In this document: piece by piece, positions 47,587 through 56,432 of the stretch
Layout: the number at the start of each line of letters is the position of its first letter
How positions within the stretch are numbered: position 1 is the first letter of the stretch
NCBI GenBank assembly: GCA_964433905.1
Contig: CAYSSM010000002.1
Coordinates: forward strand, 1 to 58,146
Reading direction: 5' to 3'
Length of the DNA: 58,146 nucleotides
Source of the DNA: CAYSSM01 sp964433905
GTDB lineage: Bacteria; Patescibacteriota; UBA1384; UBA12157; JAENIV01
The notes under the pieces: model-generated
Seen by the model: only the letters and a program-made list of their open reading frames with translations
What the model was told of the DNA's origin: nothing
Database searches by the model: none
Made by a program: the position numbers and the translations under genes

Positions 47587-48651
47587 ATGAATAAAATAAA
47601 AATAAAATCAATTAAAGTTATCTGGGGACTAATTTTTATTTCATTAGTTCTAACCAATTTTAGCTATGTTCACGCTGCTTTTCCAGCCGACAGTATTGTT
47701 GAATTGACAAATTCGGCTCGAGGCAAAAATGGTTTAGGAGCATTATCAACCAATTCTAATTTATCTTCAGCGGCCTATTCCAAAGCCAATGATATGTTAG
47801 AGAAAGATTATTTCTCTCATACTTCGCCTACCGGCACTACCCCGTGGGATTTTATTAGTGGTGCAGGGTACTCTTACATTTATGCCGGAGAAAATTTAGC
47901 TATCGGTTACTCTGATGTTAATGAATTATTTAATGCTTGGATGGATTCGCCGACTCATCGAGAAAATATTTTAAATTCTAAATTCCGCGAAATTGGAGTT
48001 GCCGTTGTTAGCGGTGAATACCAAGGAAGTGAAACAATTGTTGTTGTTCAGGAATTTGGCGCGCAAGACGGAAATCCTCAAAGCCAGGTTGCTTCAGAGC
48101 AAGTAAGCGGAAATCCGGAGAATACAAACAGCCCTGCTGTAACTTTAAATACCGATCAAGCAGATCAAGCGTCATTTAGTTTTGTTAAAGAAAAGACTTC
48201 GTTTTCACCGCAATCAATCTACGCTGGTGAAGAAGTAAATTTCCAAGTTGTGATTACCGGCGATGTTGAGAAATTGGAAGTAAAAGCTTTTGATCAAAAT
48301 TATAGTTTACTAAATACTTCAAATGCTGCCAGCTCCGATAATGAAAAAACATTCTTGCTTAAACAAAAAATTGAAACCGAAGGATCAACTGATATTATTG
48401 TAAAAGCTTCCGATAAATCAGGTAATAGCCAAGAGATAAATCTTGGCGTGTTGGAAGCCAAAAAGAAAGTTATTGTTAATGCGACTGAAAATGAAAATCA
48501 AGCCGGATTATTTGCGGGGATAAAGCAATCTTTTGCTTCTCATTGGATAATCTATATTGTTATTTCAGGAGCAATACTTACTCTTATTGGCTTTATTGCT
48601 ATTAAAAAAATTAAATTATCCAGGAACTTTGTACCCCTCTGGAAAATGTAA
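47587..48651 (+). CDS. CAP/SCP-domain exported protein
   Basis: This encodes 354 residues. A signal segment (IWGLIFISLVLTNFSYVHA) leads to a CAP domain (ELTNSARGKNGLGALSTN, MLEKDYFSHTSPTGTTPWD, YAGENLAIG, WMDSPTHRENIL, IVVVQEFG), conserving the His/Glu pocket. An Ig-like domain follows and a C-terminal membrane helix (HWIIYIVISGAILTLIGFIA) with a basic tail. CAP proteins such as YkwD occur on Gram-positive surfaces; the activity is unclear. It probably lay next to the DivIC gene before the cassette inserted. Confidence 0.9.
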   Translation: MNKIKIKSIKVIWGLIFISLVLTNFSYVHAAFPADSIVELTNSARGKNGLGALSTNSNLSSAAYSKANDMLEKDYFSHTSPTGTTPWDFISGAGYSYIYAGENLAIGYSDVNELFNAWMDSPTHRENILNSKFREIGVAVVSGEYQGSETIVVVQEFGAQDGNPQSQVASEQVSGNPENTNSPAVTLNTDQADQASFSFVKEKTSFSPQSIYAGEEVNFQVVITGDVEKLEVKAFDQNYSLLNTSNAASSDNEKTFLLKQKIETEGSTDIIVKASDKSGNSQEINLGVLEAKKKVIVNATENENQAGLFAGIKQSFASHWIIYIVISGAILTLIGFIAIKKIKLSRNFVPLWKM

Positions 48652-48673
48652 ATAGCGATTAATAATCTACTAT

Positions 48674-48835
48674 GTTCAAGAAATAAACTTTTGTTTTCAG
48701 CCGCCCTTTCGGCGTCAGTCGATTGCGGAGCTACAGCCAACCTATTCGTCGTTTTCTGTTTGACTTCGTCCCGACATTCCCTCGTCAAACGAAAAGCTCC
48801 TCAACCGGCATTTCACAAAAGTTCATCCCTTGAAC
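48674..48835. ncRNA. Dispersed structured repeat, copy B
   Basis: Partner of 29164-29327. Outer arms GTTCAAG (48674-48680)/CTTGAAC (48829-48835) and AAACTTTTG/CAAAAGTT pair, though the left arm differs in sequence from copy A. An inner GTTTGAC/GTCAAAC and a GCCG-CCCTTT-CGGC hairpin are present. It lies in the gene-free stretch 48652-48928 between the CAP gene and the tRNAs. Confidence 0.6.
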
Positions 48836-48928
48836 TTTATTGTGTTTTAAATGTTCAAAAGTCGGTGATCTTGATATGAGGGAAATTTTATGTTAGGATA
48901 ATTTATGAACTCTTTTATGTGTCTTTAT

Positions 48929-49003
48929 CGCGGGGTGGAGAAGTGGTATCTCGTCAGGCTCATAACCTGAAGATCGCAGGTTCGAATCCTGCCCCCGCTA
49001 CCA
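48929..49003 (+). tRNA. Initiator tRNA-fMet (CAT)
   Basis: The acceptor is CGCGGGG with CCCCGCT, and position 1 (C) opposite T is unpaired, an initiator hallmark. The anticodon arm TCAGG-CTCATAA-CCTGA carries CAT. The T arm is GCAGG-TTCGAAT-CCTGC, and ACCA is encoded. Confidence 0.88.
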
Positions 49004-49026
49004 CTTCGTCCCGCAAAGCGGGTCTC

Positions 49027-49066
49027 AGTGTAAACTTATCAATCAATAAATCGGAGTTTACATTGA
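49027..49066. repeat. Inverted repeat between the two tRNA-Met genes
   Basis: CAGTGTAAACT and AGTTTACATTG pair around a short spacer, with CCCGCAAAGCGGG just upstream. It could be a processing signal or repeat element. Confidence 0.5.
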
Positions 49067-49078
49067 GCGAAGCGAAAT

Positions 49079-49153
49079 GGCAGTGTAGCTCAGTGGTAGA
49101 GCAAGGCCATCATAAGGCCGGGGTCGTAGGTCCGAATCCTACCACTGCCACCA
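49079..49153 (+). tRNA. tRNA-Met (CAT), elongator (tRNA-Ile2 not excluded)
   Basis: Acceptor GGCAGTG/CACTGCC, D arm GCTC-AGTGGTA-GAGC, anticodon loop ATCATAA with CAT, T arm GTAGG-TCCGAAT-CCTAC, ACCA encoded. The T loop has C at the position normally U55, and the top anticodon pair is A-G, both unusual. Because AUA may be read by the TAT tRNA at 43450, an elongator Met role is preferred. Confidence 0.82.
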
Positions 49154-49180
49154 AAAATAAATTATTAATATTTATCAAAT

Positions 49181-50980
49181 ATGATTACTTTAAAAGGAAA
49201 TTGTTTTCGCAATATATTTTATCTTGTTGTGATAATTGTCATCGGATTAATTATCTATTCTTTGGCTGTGCCAACTGGTACAAAACCAGAGCAAGTTGGT
49301 ATTTCAGATATTGCTGTAAGGGTTGAGTCTCAACAAGTAACGTCTGTTGAAGTTGATCAAAATCAAGTTACGGCAAAATTAAGAGACGGCAAAGAATTAA
49401 TCGCTTACAAAGAAGCGGCTGCCAACTTAAAGGATTACGGTATTACTTCCGATAAAGTTGAAATTAAGGTTAGCAATCCGGATAAAGGTTCTTTTTGGAC
49501 AACATTTTTATCAATAATTTTACCTTTTTTGTTAATTGGCGGTTTTATTTACATCATGTTCCGTCAGGCTCAAGGAGGCAATATTCGAGCGCTCTCTTTT
49601 GGCCAATCAAGAGCACGGCTCTTTAACCCAGGAGCCAAAAAAACTACCTTTGCTGATGTTGCCGGTTTGGAAGAGCCAAAACAAGAGCTTTACGAAGTTG
49701 TTGAATTTTTAAAAAGTCCCGGTAAATTTAAATCCTTGGGAGCGGAAATTCCTAAAGGTGTTTTATTAGTCGGTCCTCCGGGATGCGGCAAAACCCTTCT
49801 TGCAAAAGCAGTCGCCGGCGAAGCCGGCGTGCCTTTTTATTCAATTTCAGCTTCCGAATTTGTGGAAATGTTCGTTGGCGTAGGCGCCGCCAGAGTTCGC
49901 GATCTTTTTTTGAAAGCCAAAAGAAACTCTCCGGCGATACTTTTTATTGATGAATTGGATGCCATCGGCCGTCAGAGAGGCTCTGGTTTGGGCGGTTCGC
50001 ATGACGAAAGAGAACAAACTTTAAATCAAATTTTAGTTGAAATGGATGGTTTTGAAACAGACACCAGAGTAATTGTGATGGCTGCCACTAACCGTCCCGA
50101 TGTCTTAGACCCGGCGTTATTAAGGCCCGGCCGCTTTGACAGGAGAGTGGTTATCGATCTTCCTGATCTTAAGGAGCGGGAGGCAATATTAAAAATTCAT
50201 TCCAAAACTAAGCCGCTGGCTAAAGATATTGATTTGGAAAAAATTGCTCGTTCAACCGCCGGTCTTTCAGGGGCTGATTTAAGAAATGTCGTTAATGAAG
50301 CGGCTATTTTGGCCGCCAGAGAAAATTTAAAAGAAGTCCATCAAAAAGAATTATCAGGTTCAATTGAAAAAGTTATACTTGGTCCGGAGAGGAAATCACA
50401 TCTTCTTTCAGTAAAAGAAAAAGAAATTTCTGCCTTTCACGAGGCAGGCCATGCGGTTGTCGGTCATGTGTTGCCAAATTGCGATTCGATCCACAAAGTG
50501 TCGGTCGTTTCCCGCGGCATGGCCTTGGGCTATACATGGTCGTTGCCGATTGAAGATAGAAAACTTTACTCTACGGCAAAGTTTAAAGATGATATCGCTC
50601 AACTTTTGGGTGGTTGGGTAGCGGAAAAAATTATTTATGGCGATGTTACCACCGGCGCTCAAAATGATCTTAGGCGGGCAACCAAACTGGCTCGAGATAT
50701 GGTGATGATCTATGGCATGAGCGAAAAGTTAGGGCCGATTGTTTTAGGAGAAAAAGAAGAAATGATTTTTCTTGGCCGAGAAATATCCGAACAGCGCAAT
50801 TATTCAGACAGCAAAGCCGCTCAAATTGATGCCGAAGTAGCCCAAATAATTGAAAAAGGCCGACAAGATGCGACGGCCGTTTTGACAAAGAAAAAAGCTT
50901 TTCTTAAAAAATTAGCCCAAGAACTGATTACGAAAGAAACGATTGAAGGTTCGGAATTAGATAAGTTACTTAAAGCATAA
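49181..50980 (+). CDS. ftsH: ATP-dependent zinc metalloprotease FtsH
   Basis: This encodes 599 residues. Two membrane segments (FYLVVIIVIGLIIYSLAV and FLSIILPFLLIGGFIYIMF) flank a short outer domain. The AAA domain has GPPGCGKTLL (Walker A), ILFIDELDAIGR (Walker B) and ATNRPDVLDPALLRPGRFDR (second region of homology). The protease zinc site is FHEAGHAVV. FtsH removes misassembled membrane proteins. ATG 49181 begins 28 bases after the second tRNA-Met with no Shine-Dalgarno, so it may be translated from a tRNA-linked transcript. Confidence 0.96.
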   Translation: MITLKGNCFRNIFYLVVIIVIGLIIYSLAVPTGTKPEQVGISDIAVRVESQQVTSVEVDQNQVTAKLRDGKELIAYKEAAANLKDYGITSDKVEIKVSNPDKGSFWTTFLSIILPFLLIGGFIYIMFRQAQGGNIRALSFGQSRARLFNPGAKKTTFADVAGLEEPKQELYEVVEFLKSPGKFKSLGAEIPKGVLLVGPPGCGKTLLAKAVAGEAGVPFYSISASEFVEMFVGVGAARVRDLFLKAKRNSPAILFIDELDAIGRQRGSGLGGSHDEREQTLNQILVEMDGFETDTRVIVMAATNRPDVLDPALLRPGRFDRRVVIDLPDLKEREAILKIHSKTKPLAKDIDLEKIARSTAGLSGADLRNVVNEAAILAARENLKEVHQKELSGSIEKVILGPERKSHLLSVKEKEISAFHEAGHAVVGHVLPNCDSIHKVSVVSRGMALGYTWSLPIEDRKLYSTAKFKDDIAQLLGGWVAEKIIYGDVTTGAQNDLRRATKLARDMVMIYGMSEKLGPIVLGEKEEMIFLGREISEQRNYSDSKAAQIDAEVAQIIEKGRQDATAVLTKKKAFLKKLAQELITKETIEGSELDKLLKA

Positions 50981-50998
50981 ACAGAGTTTGGAGGGGTT

Positions 50999-52498
50999 TT
51001 GCTGGGAAAAATTAAAATTATTTTTTCTCTCATATTGGTCTTAGGTTTTCTGTTTATTATTTTTAGTTCTAAATCAAAAACTCAAGCTCAATCTTTACTA
51101 CACTGTGGCAATGGCATTTGGGACATTGGTGAAGATATCAACAATTGTCCGGCCGATGCCAATTCTTATAGTTTAGGACCAACTGCGCCGCCGCAAAAAG
51201 TAATTGATAATTACGAAATCGGCATGTATGTTTTTCCGAACTGGCACAATTATCTAAAAAATCCAGATGGCACCACGGTCTATAATCTAGCTGGGGTCTG
51301 GTCGACAATTAGAAACGCGACAACTGTTTTCCCCGGCCAAGATCAACCCAAAATGCCGCTTTTAAATTATTATGACGATTCAAATCCGGTAGCGGCAGAT
51401 TGGATGATTAAATGGGGGACTGATAGCGGTGTCGATTTTTTTGTCTATGATTGGTACTACGATAACAACGGAATAAAAAGACAAGAGGCTCTTGAGCAAG
51501 GATTTTTAAAGTCCAAGTATATTAATGATACAAAATTCGCTGTCATGTGGGCCAATCATTTGGCGGTAGATCAAACACATGCCGATGAGGCAGTGGACTA
51601 TGTTGTTAATAATTATTTCTCTCTGCCACAATACTATAAAGTTAACGGCAAACCAGTTTTTTATATTTGGGATTTACGACCTTTAATTAACACTTTTTCG
51701 CGTTCAGGAACAAAAGCTATTTTTGATTCTTTGCGTAACAAATCCATTGCCAAAGGATATGGCGGCGCGGAAATTATTTTGGTCAAGGGTGGCTATCTTG
51801 AGGAGACAGCCGGTTTTAGCTTCGGCGATATGGCAACAGTTGGTATAGATGGTCTTACGGATTACACTTATCTTCTTAGGGGCATGACTCCTAATTCAAC
51901 TCGTGAATATACTGATGCGATGATTGTTAACGAAAATTCCTGGATAGAGTATTATGATAAAATGGTTGGTTTGTATGGAACCAATCCGAAATATTTTCCA
52001 GTGATTGCCCCCGGTTATGACGATTACCCACTATTACCATGGAGGATAAATTATAAGACAGTAATTAATTCCACCCCTGAAAAATTTCAAAAATTGGTTC
52101 AACGCGCCAAAAATTTCGTTGATACAAAAAATATCAATCCTAAAATAATCATGGTTGAAGCCTGGGATGAGTGGAGCGAGGGAGCGGTGATGGCGCCGAC
52201 TAAAAAATGGGGGACACGATATATAGAGGCAATAAATCGCGGCCCGTTAGTTTTCAGCAAAACGGTTGATAAATTTGTATCCTCTTCGGGCAGTATTTTG
52301 ACTTATACAATAAATTATGAAAATCTTGGTAATAATCTGATAAACAATGCTGTTATTACGGATATCGTTCCGGCAAATACTACTTTAGATTCGATTCAAA
52401 ATAACGGTCAACTTATCGGTAATACTGTCAGATGGACAGTACCTTCTATTTTATCAGGAGCATCTGGTACGGTTTCTTTTAGAGTAATAATAAATTGA
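50999..52498 (+). CDS. Secreted GH99-like (WbsX-type) protein with DUF11 domain
   Basis: This encodes 499 residues from TTG 50999 after GGAGGGG. A signal segment (IIFSLILVLGFLFIIF) precedes HCGNGIWDIGEDINNCPADA, a calcium-loop-like or Cys-bridged motif. The catalytic part, FFVYDWYYDN and MVEAWDEWSEGAVMAPT, matches GH99/WbsX-like barrels, whose E-W-x-E-W-x-E-G motif holds the acids. The last ~80 residues are a DUF11 repeat (DKFVSSSGSILTYTINYENL). Probably surface glycan processing. It starts the dockerin/cohesin-like cluster. Confidence 0.85.
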   Translation: MLGKIKIIFSLILVLGFLFIIFSSKSKTQAQSLLHCGNGIWDIGEDINNCPADANSYSLGPTAPPQKVIDNYEIGMYVFPNWHNYLKNPDGTTVYNLAGVWSTIRNATTVFPGQDQPKMPLLNYYDDSNPVAADWMIKWGTDSGVDFFVYDWYYDNNGIKRQEALEQGFLKSKYINDTKFAVMWANHLAVDQTHADEAVDYVVNNYFSLPQYYKVNGKPVFYIWDLRPLINTFSRSGTKAIFDSLRNKSIAKGYGGAEIILVKGGYLEETAGFSFGDMATVGIDGLTDYTYLLRGMTPNSTREYTDAMIVNENSWIEYYDKMVGLYGTNPKYFPVIAPGYDDYPLLPWRINYKTVINSTPEKFQKLVQRAKNFVDTKNINPKIIMVEAWDEWSEGAVMAPTKKWGTRYIEAINRGPLVFSKTVDKFVSSSGSILTYTINYENLGNNLINNAVITDIVPANTTLDSIQNNGQLIGNTVRWTVPSILSGASGTVSFRVIIN

Positions 52499-52545
52499 TT
52501 TGACAAAAATTGTGAAAGATATATGATAATAACAGGAGGGAATTT

Positions 52546-53253
52546 TTGAAGTTATTTCGCAGATTAAGGAAGCTGTCTTACCGAAAACAGGTAACAATTG
52601 TTCTCTTTTTAACAGTGGTGCTTGTTAGCGCAGGTGTTTTTATTTGGGCTGTTTTTAGCGGTAAAATTAAGCCTTTTGCTCAAACAATTTGTCCGGCTAA
52701 CAGTATCTGTAATACCGCTTCTGTTACTTACAATGGCATAACCGTTCCAATTGAGTCAAATACTGTTATAACAAATATCGTTACCGGCACAAATATTAAT
52801 CTTGCCTTAACACTTCAGGGTAATGCCGGCAGTGATAGTAGTTCTTCAAATGTCCATTTAATTATTTATCCGGCGGGACAAATAACACCGGTTTTTGAAA
52901 AAAGCGATCTTGCAATTGGTCCTACCGGCAGTGGACAAGTTACAGCCGATCTTACTGATGGAAATTATGACTTTTGGCTCAAAGTTCCATATCATTTGGC
53001 TCAAGAGAGAACAAATATTGTTTTAACGAATCCTTTATCGATTGATTTTGGCCAGCAGAGGGCAGGTGATATATACGACGATAATCAAATTAACTTGTCT
53101 GATGTTCAGATCATTCTTACTTCTTGGAGGTTACTCAGTACTGATGTGGGTTTTAGGGCCGATGCCGATGTCAATAAAGACTTAGAAGTGAGCCTGTCAG
53201 ATGTTCAATTATTAATAACAAACTGGCGGGTAATAGGTGCTCAAAGGAGGTAA
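52546..53253 (+). CDS. Secreted protein with dockerin-like C-terminus
   Basis: This encodes 235 residues from TTG 52546 after AGGAGGG. A signal segment (VTIVLFLTVVLVSAGVFIWA) is followed by a beta-rich domain (ALTLQGNAGSDSSSSNVHL). The C-terminal ~70 residues hold two matched calcium-loop/helix units: GDIYDDNQINLSDVQIIL and ADVNKDLEVSLSDVQLLITN, the layout of type I dockerins. Dockerins bind cohesins. A cohesin-like, membrane-anchored protein is encoded three bases downstream, so the pair probably assembles at the surface. Confidence 0.85.
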   Translation: MKLFRRLRKLSYRKQVTIVLFLTVVLVSAGVFIWAVFSGKIKPFAQTICPANSICNTASVTYNGITVPIESNTVITNIVTGTNINLALTLQGNAGSDSSSSNVHLIIYPAGQITPVFEKSDLAIGPTGSGQVTADLTDGNYDFWLKVPYHLAQERTNIVLTNPLSIDFGQQRAGDIYDDNQINLSDVQIILTSWRLLSTDVGFRADADVNKDLEVSLSDVQLLITNWRVIGAQRR

Positions 53254-53255
53254 AT

Positions 53256-54284
53256 ATGAAAAAAAACAAACTAATTTTTCTGATCATGGGAATCGTTCTA
53301 ATCGTGGCATTGATTTTGATTTACACTTTGGGTATCAAAAAAGGCAAATTATTCCCAAAGGCCGATGTTGATGTGGCAACAATGGCTTTGAATCCATCAA
53401 GTGGTACTTATCAAATAGGTCAAACTTTTGATGTAAATATTGATATTACTACTGGCGGAGTGGATGCGGACTGTGCTACAGCTGTGCTAGATTTCGATAC
53501 CAATTATTTAGATGCTGTAAGTGTCACTCCAGGAACTGCAACGTTCTCTTATTTGTGGACAAATTCTATAAATGGAGGAAGAATTGTTTACGAAGCATGT
53601 GTTCCTCTATCTCAACCAGTAATTTCTTTTAATGGTAGTGGTGTCTTGGCGACGATAAAATTTACAGCTAAACAATCAAAAGGTAATACAAATGTAACTT
53701 TTAACTATGTGGAAGATTCAAGAGGTTTAAATAATTCGCAAATTATTTCCCATAGTTCAGACACGATACTTGCTCAACCGTCAAATGCAACATACACAAT
53801 TTCCGATGTAACACCTACGCCAACGCCGACACCCAATCCCACAGCTACTCCTACCTCCGGAGGAGGTGGCGGTAAAAAAACACCAACACCGACACCAACA
53901 TCCGCTCCCACACTAACTCCCGAGCCAACTTCTGAACCGACAAGTGAACCCACTCCAACAGACATCGTTGTTCCAACAACTTCTACTCCAACACAAATCG
54001 CTAAGGCTTCGCCGACACCTACAATTTCTCCTGCAAAAAGTCCGTCACCGTCTCCATCGGTAACCAAAAAAACTTCTCCCAGTCCGAATGTTTCTCCTTC
54101 GCCAGAAACGAAACTGGCCGGTTTTTCAATTTCTTCCGGCGCCGCCTTGGTTTTGTACATTGCCATACCGGTTTTTATAACCTTGCTTGCATATTTCATC
54201 TGGCAATGGCGTAAAAAGAAAAAAGGCGAATTTGAAACTGAAGAACAGCCTCAAAATGATGACGATGATGATGAAATCATCTAA
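53256..54284 (+). CDS. Membrane-anchored cohesin-like protein with Pro/Thr linker
   Basis: This encodes 342 residues. An N-terminal membrane segment (KLIFLIMGIVLIVALILIYT) precedes a cohesin-type domain: ALNPSSGTYQIGQTFDVNID, TAVLDFDTNYLDAVSVTPGT and GSGVLATIKFTAK. A ~120-residue Pro/Thr/Ser linker follows (PTPTPTPNPTATPTSGGG), then a second membrane helix (AALVLYIAIPVFITLLAYFI) and an acidic tail (NDDDDDEII). AAAGGAGG precedes ATG 53256. It is the likely anchor for the dockerin-like protein encoded upstream. The linker resembles cell-wall spanning spacers. Confidence 0.85.
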   Translation: MKKNKLIFLIMGIVLIVALILIYTLGIKKGKLFPKADVDVATMALNPSSGTYQIGQTFDVNIDITTGGVDADCATAVLDFDTNYLDAVSVTPGTATFSYLWTNSINGGRIVYEACVPLSQPVISFNGSGVLATIKFTAKQSKGNTNVTFNYVEDSRGLNNSQIISHSSDTILAQPSNATYTISDVTPTPTPTPNPTATPTSGGGGGKKTPTPTPTSAPTLTPEPTSEPTSEPTPTDIVVPTTSTPTQIAKASPTPTISPAKSPSPSPSVTKKTSPSPNVSPSPETKLAGFSISSGAALVLYIAIPVFITLLAYFIWQWRKKKKGEFETEEQPQNDDDDDEII

Positions 54285-54354
54285 GACGATTGATTTTACC
54301 TTATTTTAGGACTAAGATAGACTTGTAAGACGAGGAGTTTTTTTTATCATATTT

Positions 54355-55824
54355 ATGAAAAAATTTCTAAATAAATTTTTTGGGAGCAAAAATTCTTTTC
54401 GGGCGGCTTCGGTTATATTAATTTTTACGCTTTTTTTATCCAATGTCTTGGGGGTAATCCGCGATCATTATTTGACTCAAAAGATACCGACGGAAATGCT
54501 TTCAGTTTATTACGCTGCTTTTAGAATTCCAGATTTATTGTTTAATGTTCTGATTTTAGGAGCTATTTCGGCCGCTTTTATTCCAGTTTTTTCATCGCTT
54601 CTATCCGATAAAAAACAAAAGGAAGCCTGGCATGTTGCCAACTCGGTGATAAATATCGCTATCGTTTCTTTAATTGTGTTTTCAACCATTCTTTGGATTC
54701 TTATGCCATATTTAACTCCTTTATTTGTGTCGGGGTTTTCAGCTGAAAACCAACAACTAACAGCTTATTTGGCCAGGATAATGTTGGCTTCGCCAATTTT
54801 TTTCGGTCTTTCATATATTTTCGGAGCGGTACTAAATTCTTTCAAACGATTCATGGTTTATTCTTTAGCGCCCTTAGTCTATAATGTGACGATTATTCTT
54901 GGGACTTTTCTTTTCGCTGATAAATTCGGAGTTATGGCTGTTACTTACTCGGTAGTTATTGGNNNNNNNNNNNNNNNNNNNNNNNNNNNNNNNNNNNNNN
55001 NNNNNNNNNNNNNNNNNNNNNNNNNNNNNNNNNNNNNNNNNNNNNNNNNNNNNNNNNNNNNNATGGTAGTTTTTGGCACTTCCTTCGCGGTGGCAATTTT
55101 TCCAACATTATCGGAAACATATTCACAAAAACGATTTAACGACTTTGCTTATTATTTTACGAAAACTTTAAGAACAATTATTTTCTTTATGGTGCCGATT
55201 ACCTTTATTGTTATAATGCTGCGAGCGCAAATTGTTAGAATTATCTTAGGCTCGGGTTATTTTGGCTGGGGCCAAACGATTGATACGGCTAATACTTTAG
55301 GTTTTTTTGCTCTTGCCCTGGTTTTTACGAGTATTATTCCGCTACTGGCAAGATCTTTTTATGCTTTTCATGATACAAAAACTCCAACTGTTGTGACCGT
55401 CATTTCAATAATTATTGCGATAATTGCCGGTAAGTTGCTATCTCCAATAATGGGCATCACCGGATTAGCTGTCGCATATTCCTTGAGTTCTTTTATCAAT
55501 GCGGTGGTTTTATATTTAATCATCAGAACAAAAATAAAAATGCCGGAATTATCTATCATTTTCTTTACTTGTAAAGTATTTTTAGCTTCAATAATAATGG
55601 CAGTAGCATTACAGGAAGTAAAACTTGTGGCGGCTATTTTCGTTGATATGCATCGTTTCTGGGGTGTCTTTACGCAAACAATTATTGCGGTATTAGTCTC
55701 CGTGCTGATTTATCTATTGCTTGCTTGGATTTTCAATTGTGAAGAAATTGCCTCCATTAAGGTGGTGATCAACAAATTAACCGGGAGGTCTCTTGCCGAC
55801 GAATCACCAGAGCCAGGAAGATAA
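54355..55824 (+). CDS. murJ: MurJ-type lipid II flippase (contains assembly gap)
   Basis: A frame of ~489 residues, interrupted by 100 N at 54963-55062. MurJ/MviN signatures are visible: LGVIRDHYLTQKI, YYAAFRIPDLLFNVLILGAI, SAAFIPVFSSLL before the gap and FGTSFAVAIFPTLSE, LARSFYAFHDTKTP after it, with about a dozen membrane helices in all. It flips lipid II across the membrane for peptidoglycan synthesis. The Shine-Dalgarno GAGGAG (54332-54337) is 17 bases before ATG 54355, so a non-standard start at ATC/ATA 54346-54351 is possible. The gap length is a placeholder, but the frame is consistent across it. Confidence 0.92.
   Translation: MKKFLNKFFGSKNSFRAASVILIFTLFLSNVLGVIRDHYLTQKIPTEMLSVYYAAFRIPDLLFNVLILGAISAAFIPVFSSLLSDKKQKEAWHVANSVINIAIVSLIVFSTILWILMPYLTPLFVSGFSAENQQLTAYLARIMLASPIFFGLSYIFGAVLNSFKRFMVYSLAPLVYNVTIILGTFLFADKFGVMAVTYSVVIXXXXXXXXXXXXXXXXXXXXXXXXXXXXXXXXXXMVVFGTSFAVAIFPTLSETYSQKRFNDFAYYFTKTLRTIIFFMVPITFIVIMLRAQIVRIILGSGYFGWGQTIDTANTLGFFALALVFTSIIPLLARSFYAFHDTKTPTVVTVISIIIAIIAGKLLSPIMGITGLAVAYSLSSFINAVVLYLIIRTKIKMPELSIIFFTCKVFLASIIMAVALQEVKLVAAIFVDMHRFWGVFTQTIIAVLVSVLIYLLLAWIFNCEEIASIKVVINKLTGRSLADESPEPGR
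54963..55062. other. Assembly gap (100 N) inside murJ
   Basis: Exactly 100 N, replacing an unknown amount of MurJ sequence around its mid-protein helices. Confidence 0.99.
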
Positions 55825-56422
55825 TTTTTACGCAGATTTGGATAAAAAAACTGCTCATCGGAGCTGTTGCACTTGTCAAACATTGATCATATTTTTTGCC
55901 ATCATCTTAACTATTTCAATAATCATCGTATTTTTTCTGGTCAGGGAAATTAAAAAAATCAACTTATCACCACAAAAAATTACCACTTCTTTTACTTTGA
56001 AAGACAGCTTTAATAAGAAAATAGAGGTTACCGATCCGGAATTCACAACCGAAATTACTTCCGAAGAACTTACTTCGATTATGAGCGACGGTCTTAAATT
56101 GGGTCAATTTGACATTAAGGATATTCAAGTTACCGTTGATAAAGATGGATTAAACATCTACGGCAATACAAAAATGATTGTTAAAACTAATTTTAAAGTT
56201 GAAACAACTCCTAAAGCTGAAAATGGTAAAATCAAAATTGCTGTAAATAAAATCTCTGCCGGCCGTCTTTCTTTGCCAGGTATTTTAAAACCTCAAATCG
56301 AAAAAAATCTTAATGAATATTTTGATAATAAATTTTCCAACCTTTATCAAAATTACGAGATCGAAAAAATTGAGCTTCAGCAAGATAAAATAATTATAAG
56401 TGGTAAATTAAAAACAATTTGA
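55793..56422 (+). CDS. Membrane-anchored DUF2140/YpmS-like protein
   Basis: This encodes 209 residues from TTG 55793, preceded by GGGAGGTC. It overlaps the murJ end by 32 bases, so translation is coupled. A short cytoplasmic part with CCTC cysteines leads to one membrane segment (LIIFFAIILTISIIIVFFLV), then an outer beta domain ending GRLSLPGILKPQIEKNLNEY and KIELQQDKIIISGKL, similar to the YpmS/DUF2140 lipid-binding-like fold. Function is unknown; context suggests envelope biogenesis with MurJ. Confidence 0.7.
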   Translation: MPTNHQSQEDNFYADLDKKTAHRSCCTCQTLIIFFAIILTISIIIVFFLVREIKKINLSPQKITTSFTLKDSFNKKIEVTDPEFTTEITSEELTSIMSDGLKLGQFDIKDIQVTVDKDGLNIYGNTKMIVKTNFKVETTPKAENGKIKIAVNKISAGRLSLPGILKPQIEKNLNEYFDNKFSNLYQNYEIEKIELQQDKIIISGKLKTI

Positions 56423-56432
56423 AAGGAGATCA

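Noticed and set aside
48919..49326. 135-codon plus-strand frame
   Set aside because: It runs through two tRNA genes and the ftsH start in another frame.
53774..54199. 141-codon minus-strand frame with valine/glycine repeats
   Set aside because: It is the antisense of the Pro/Thr linker in the cohesin-like gene.
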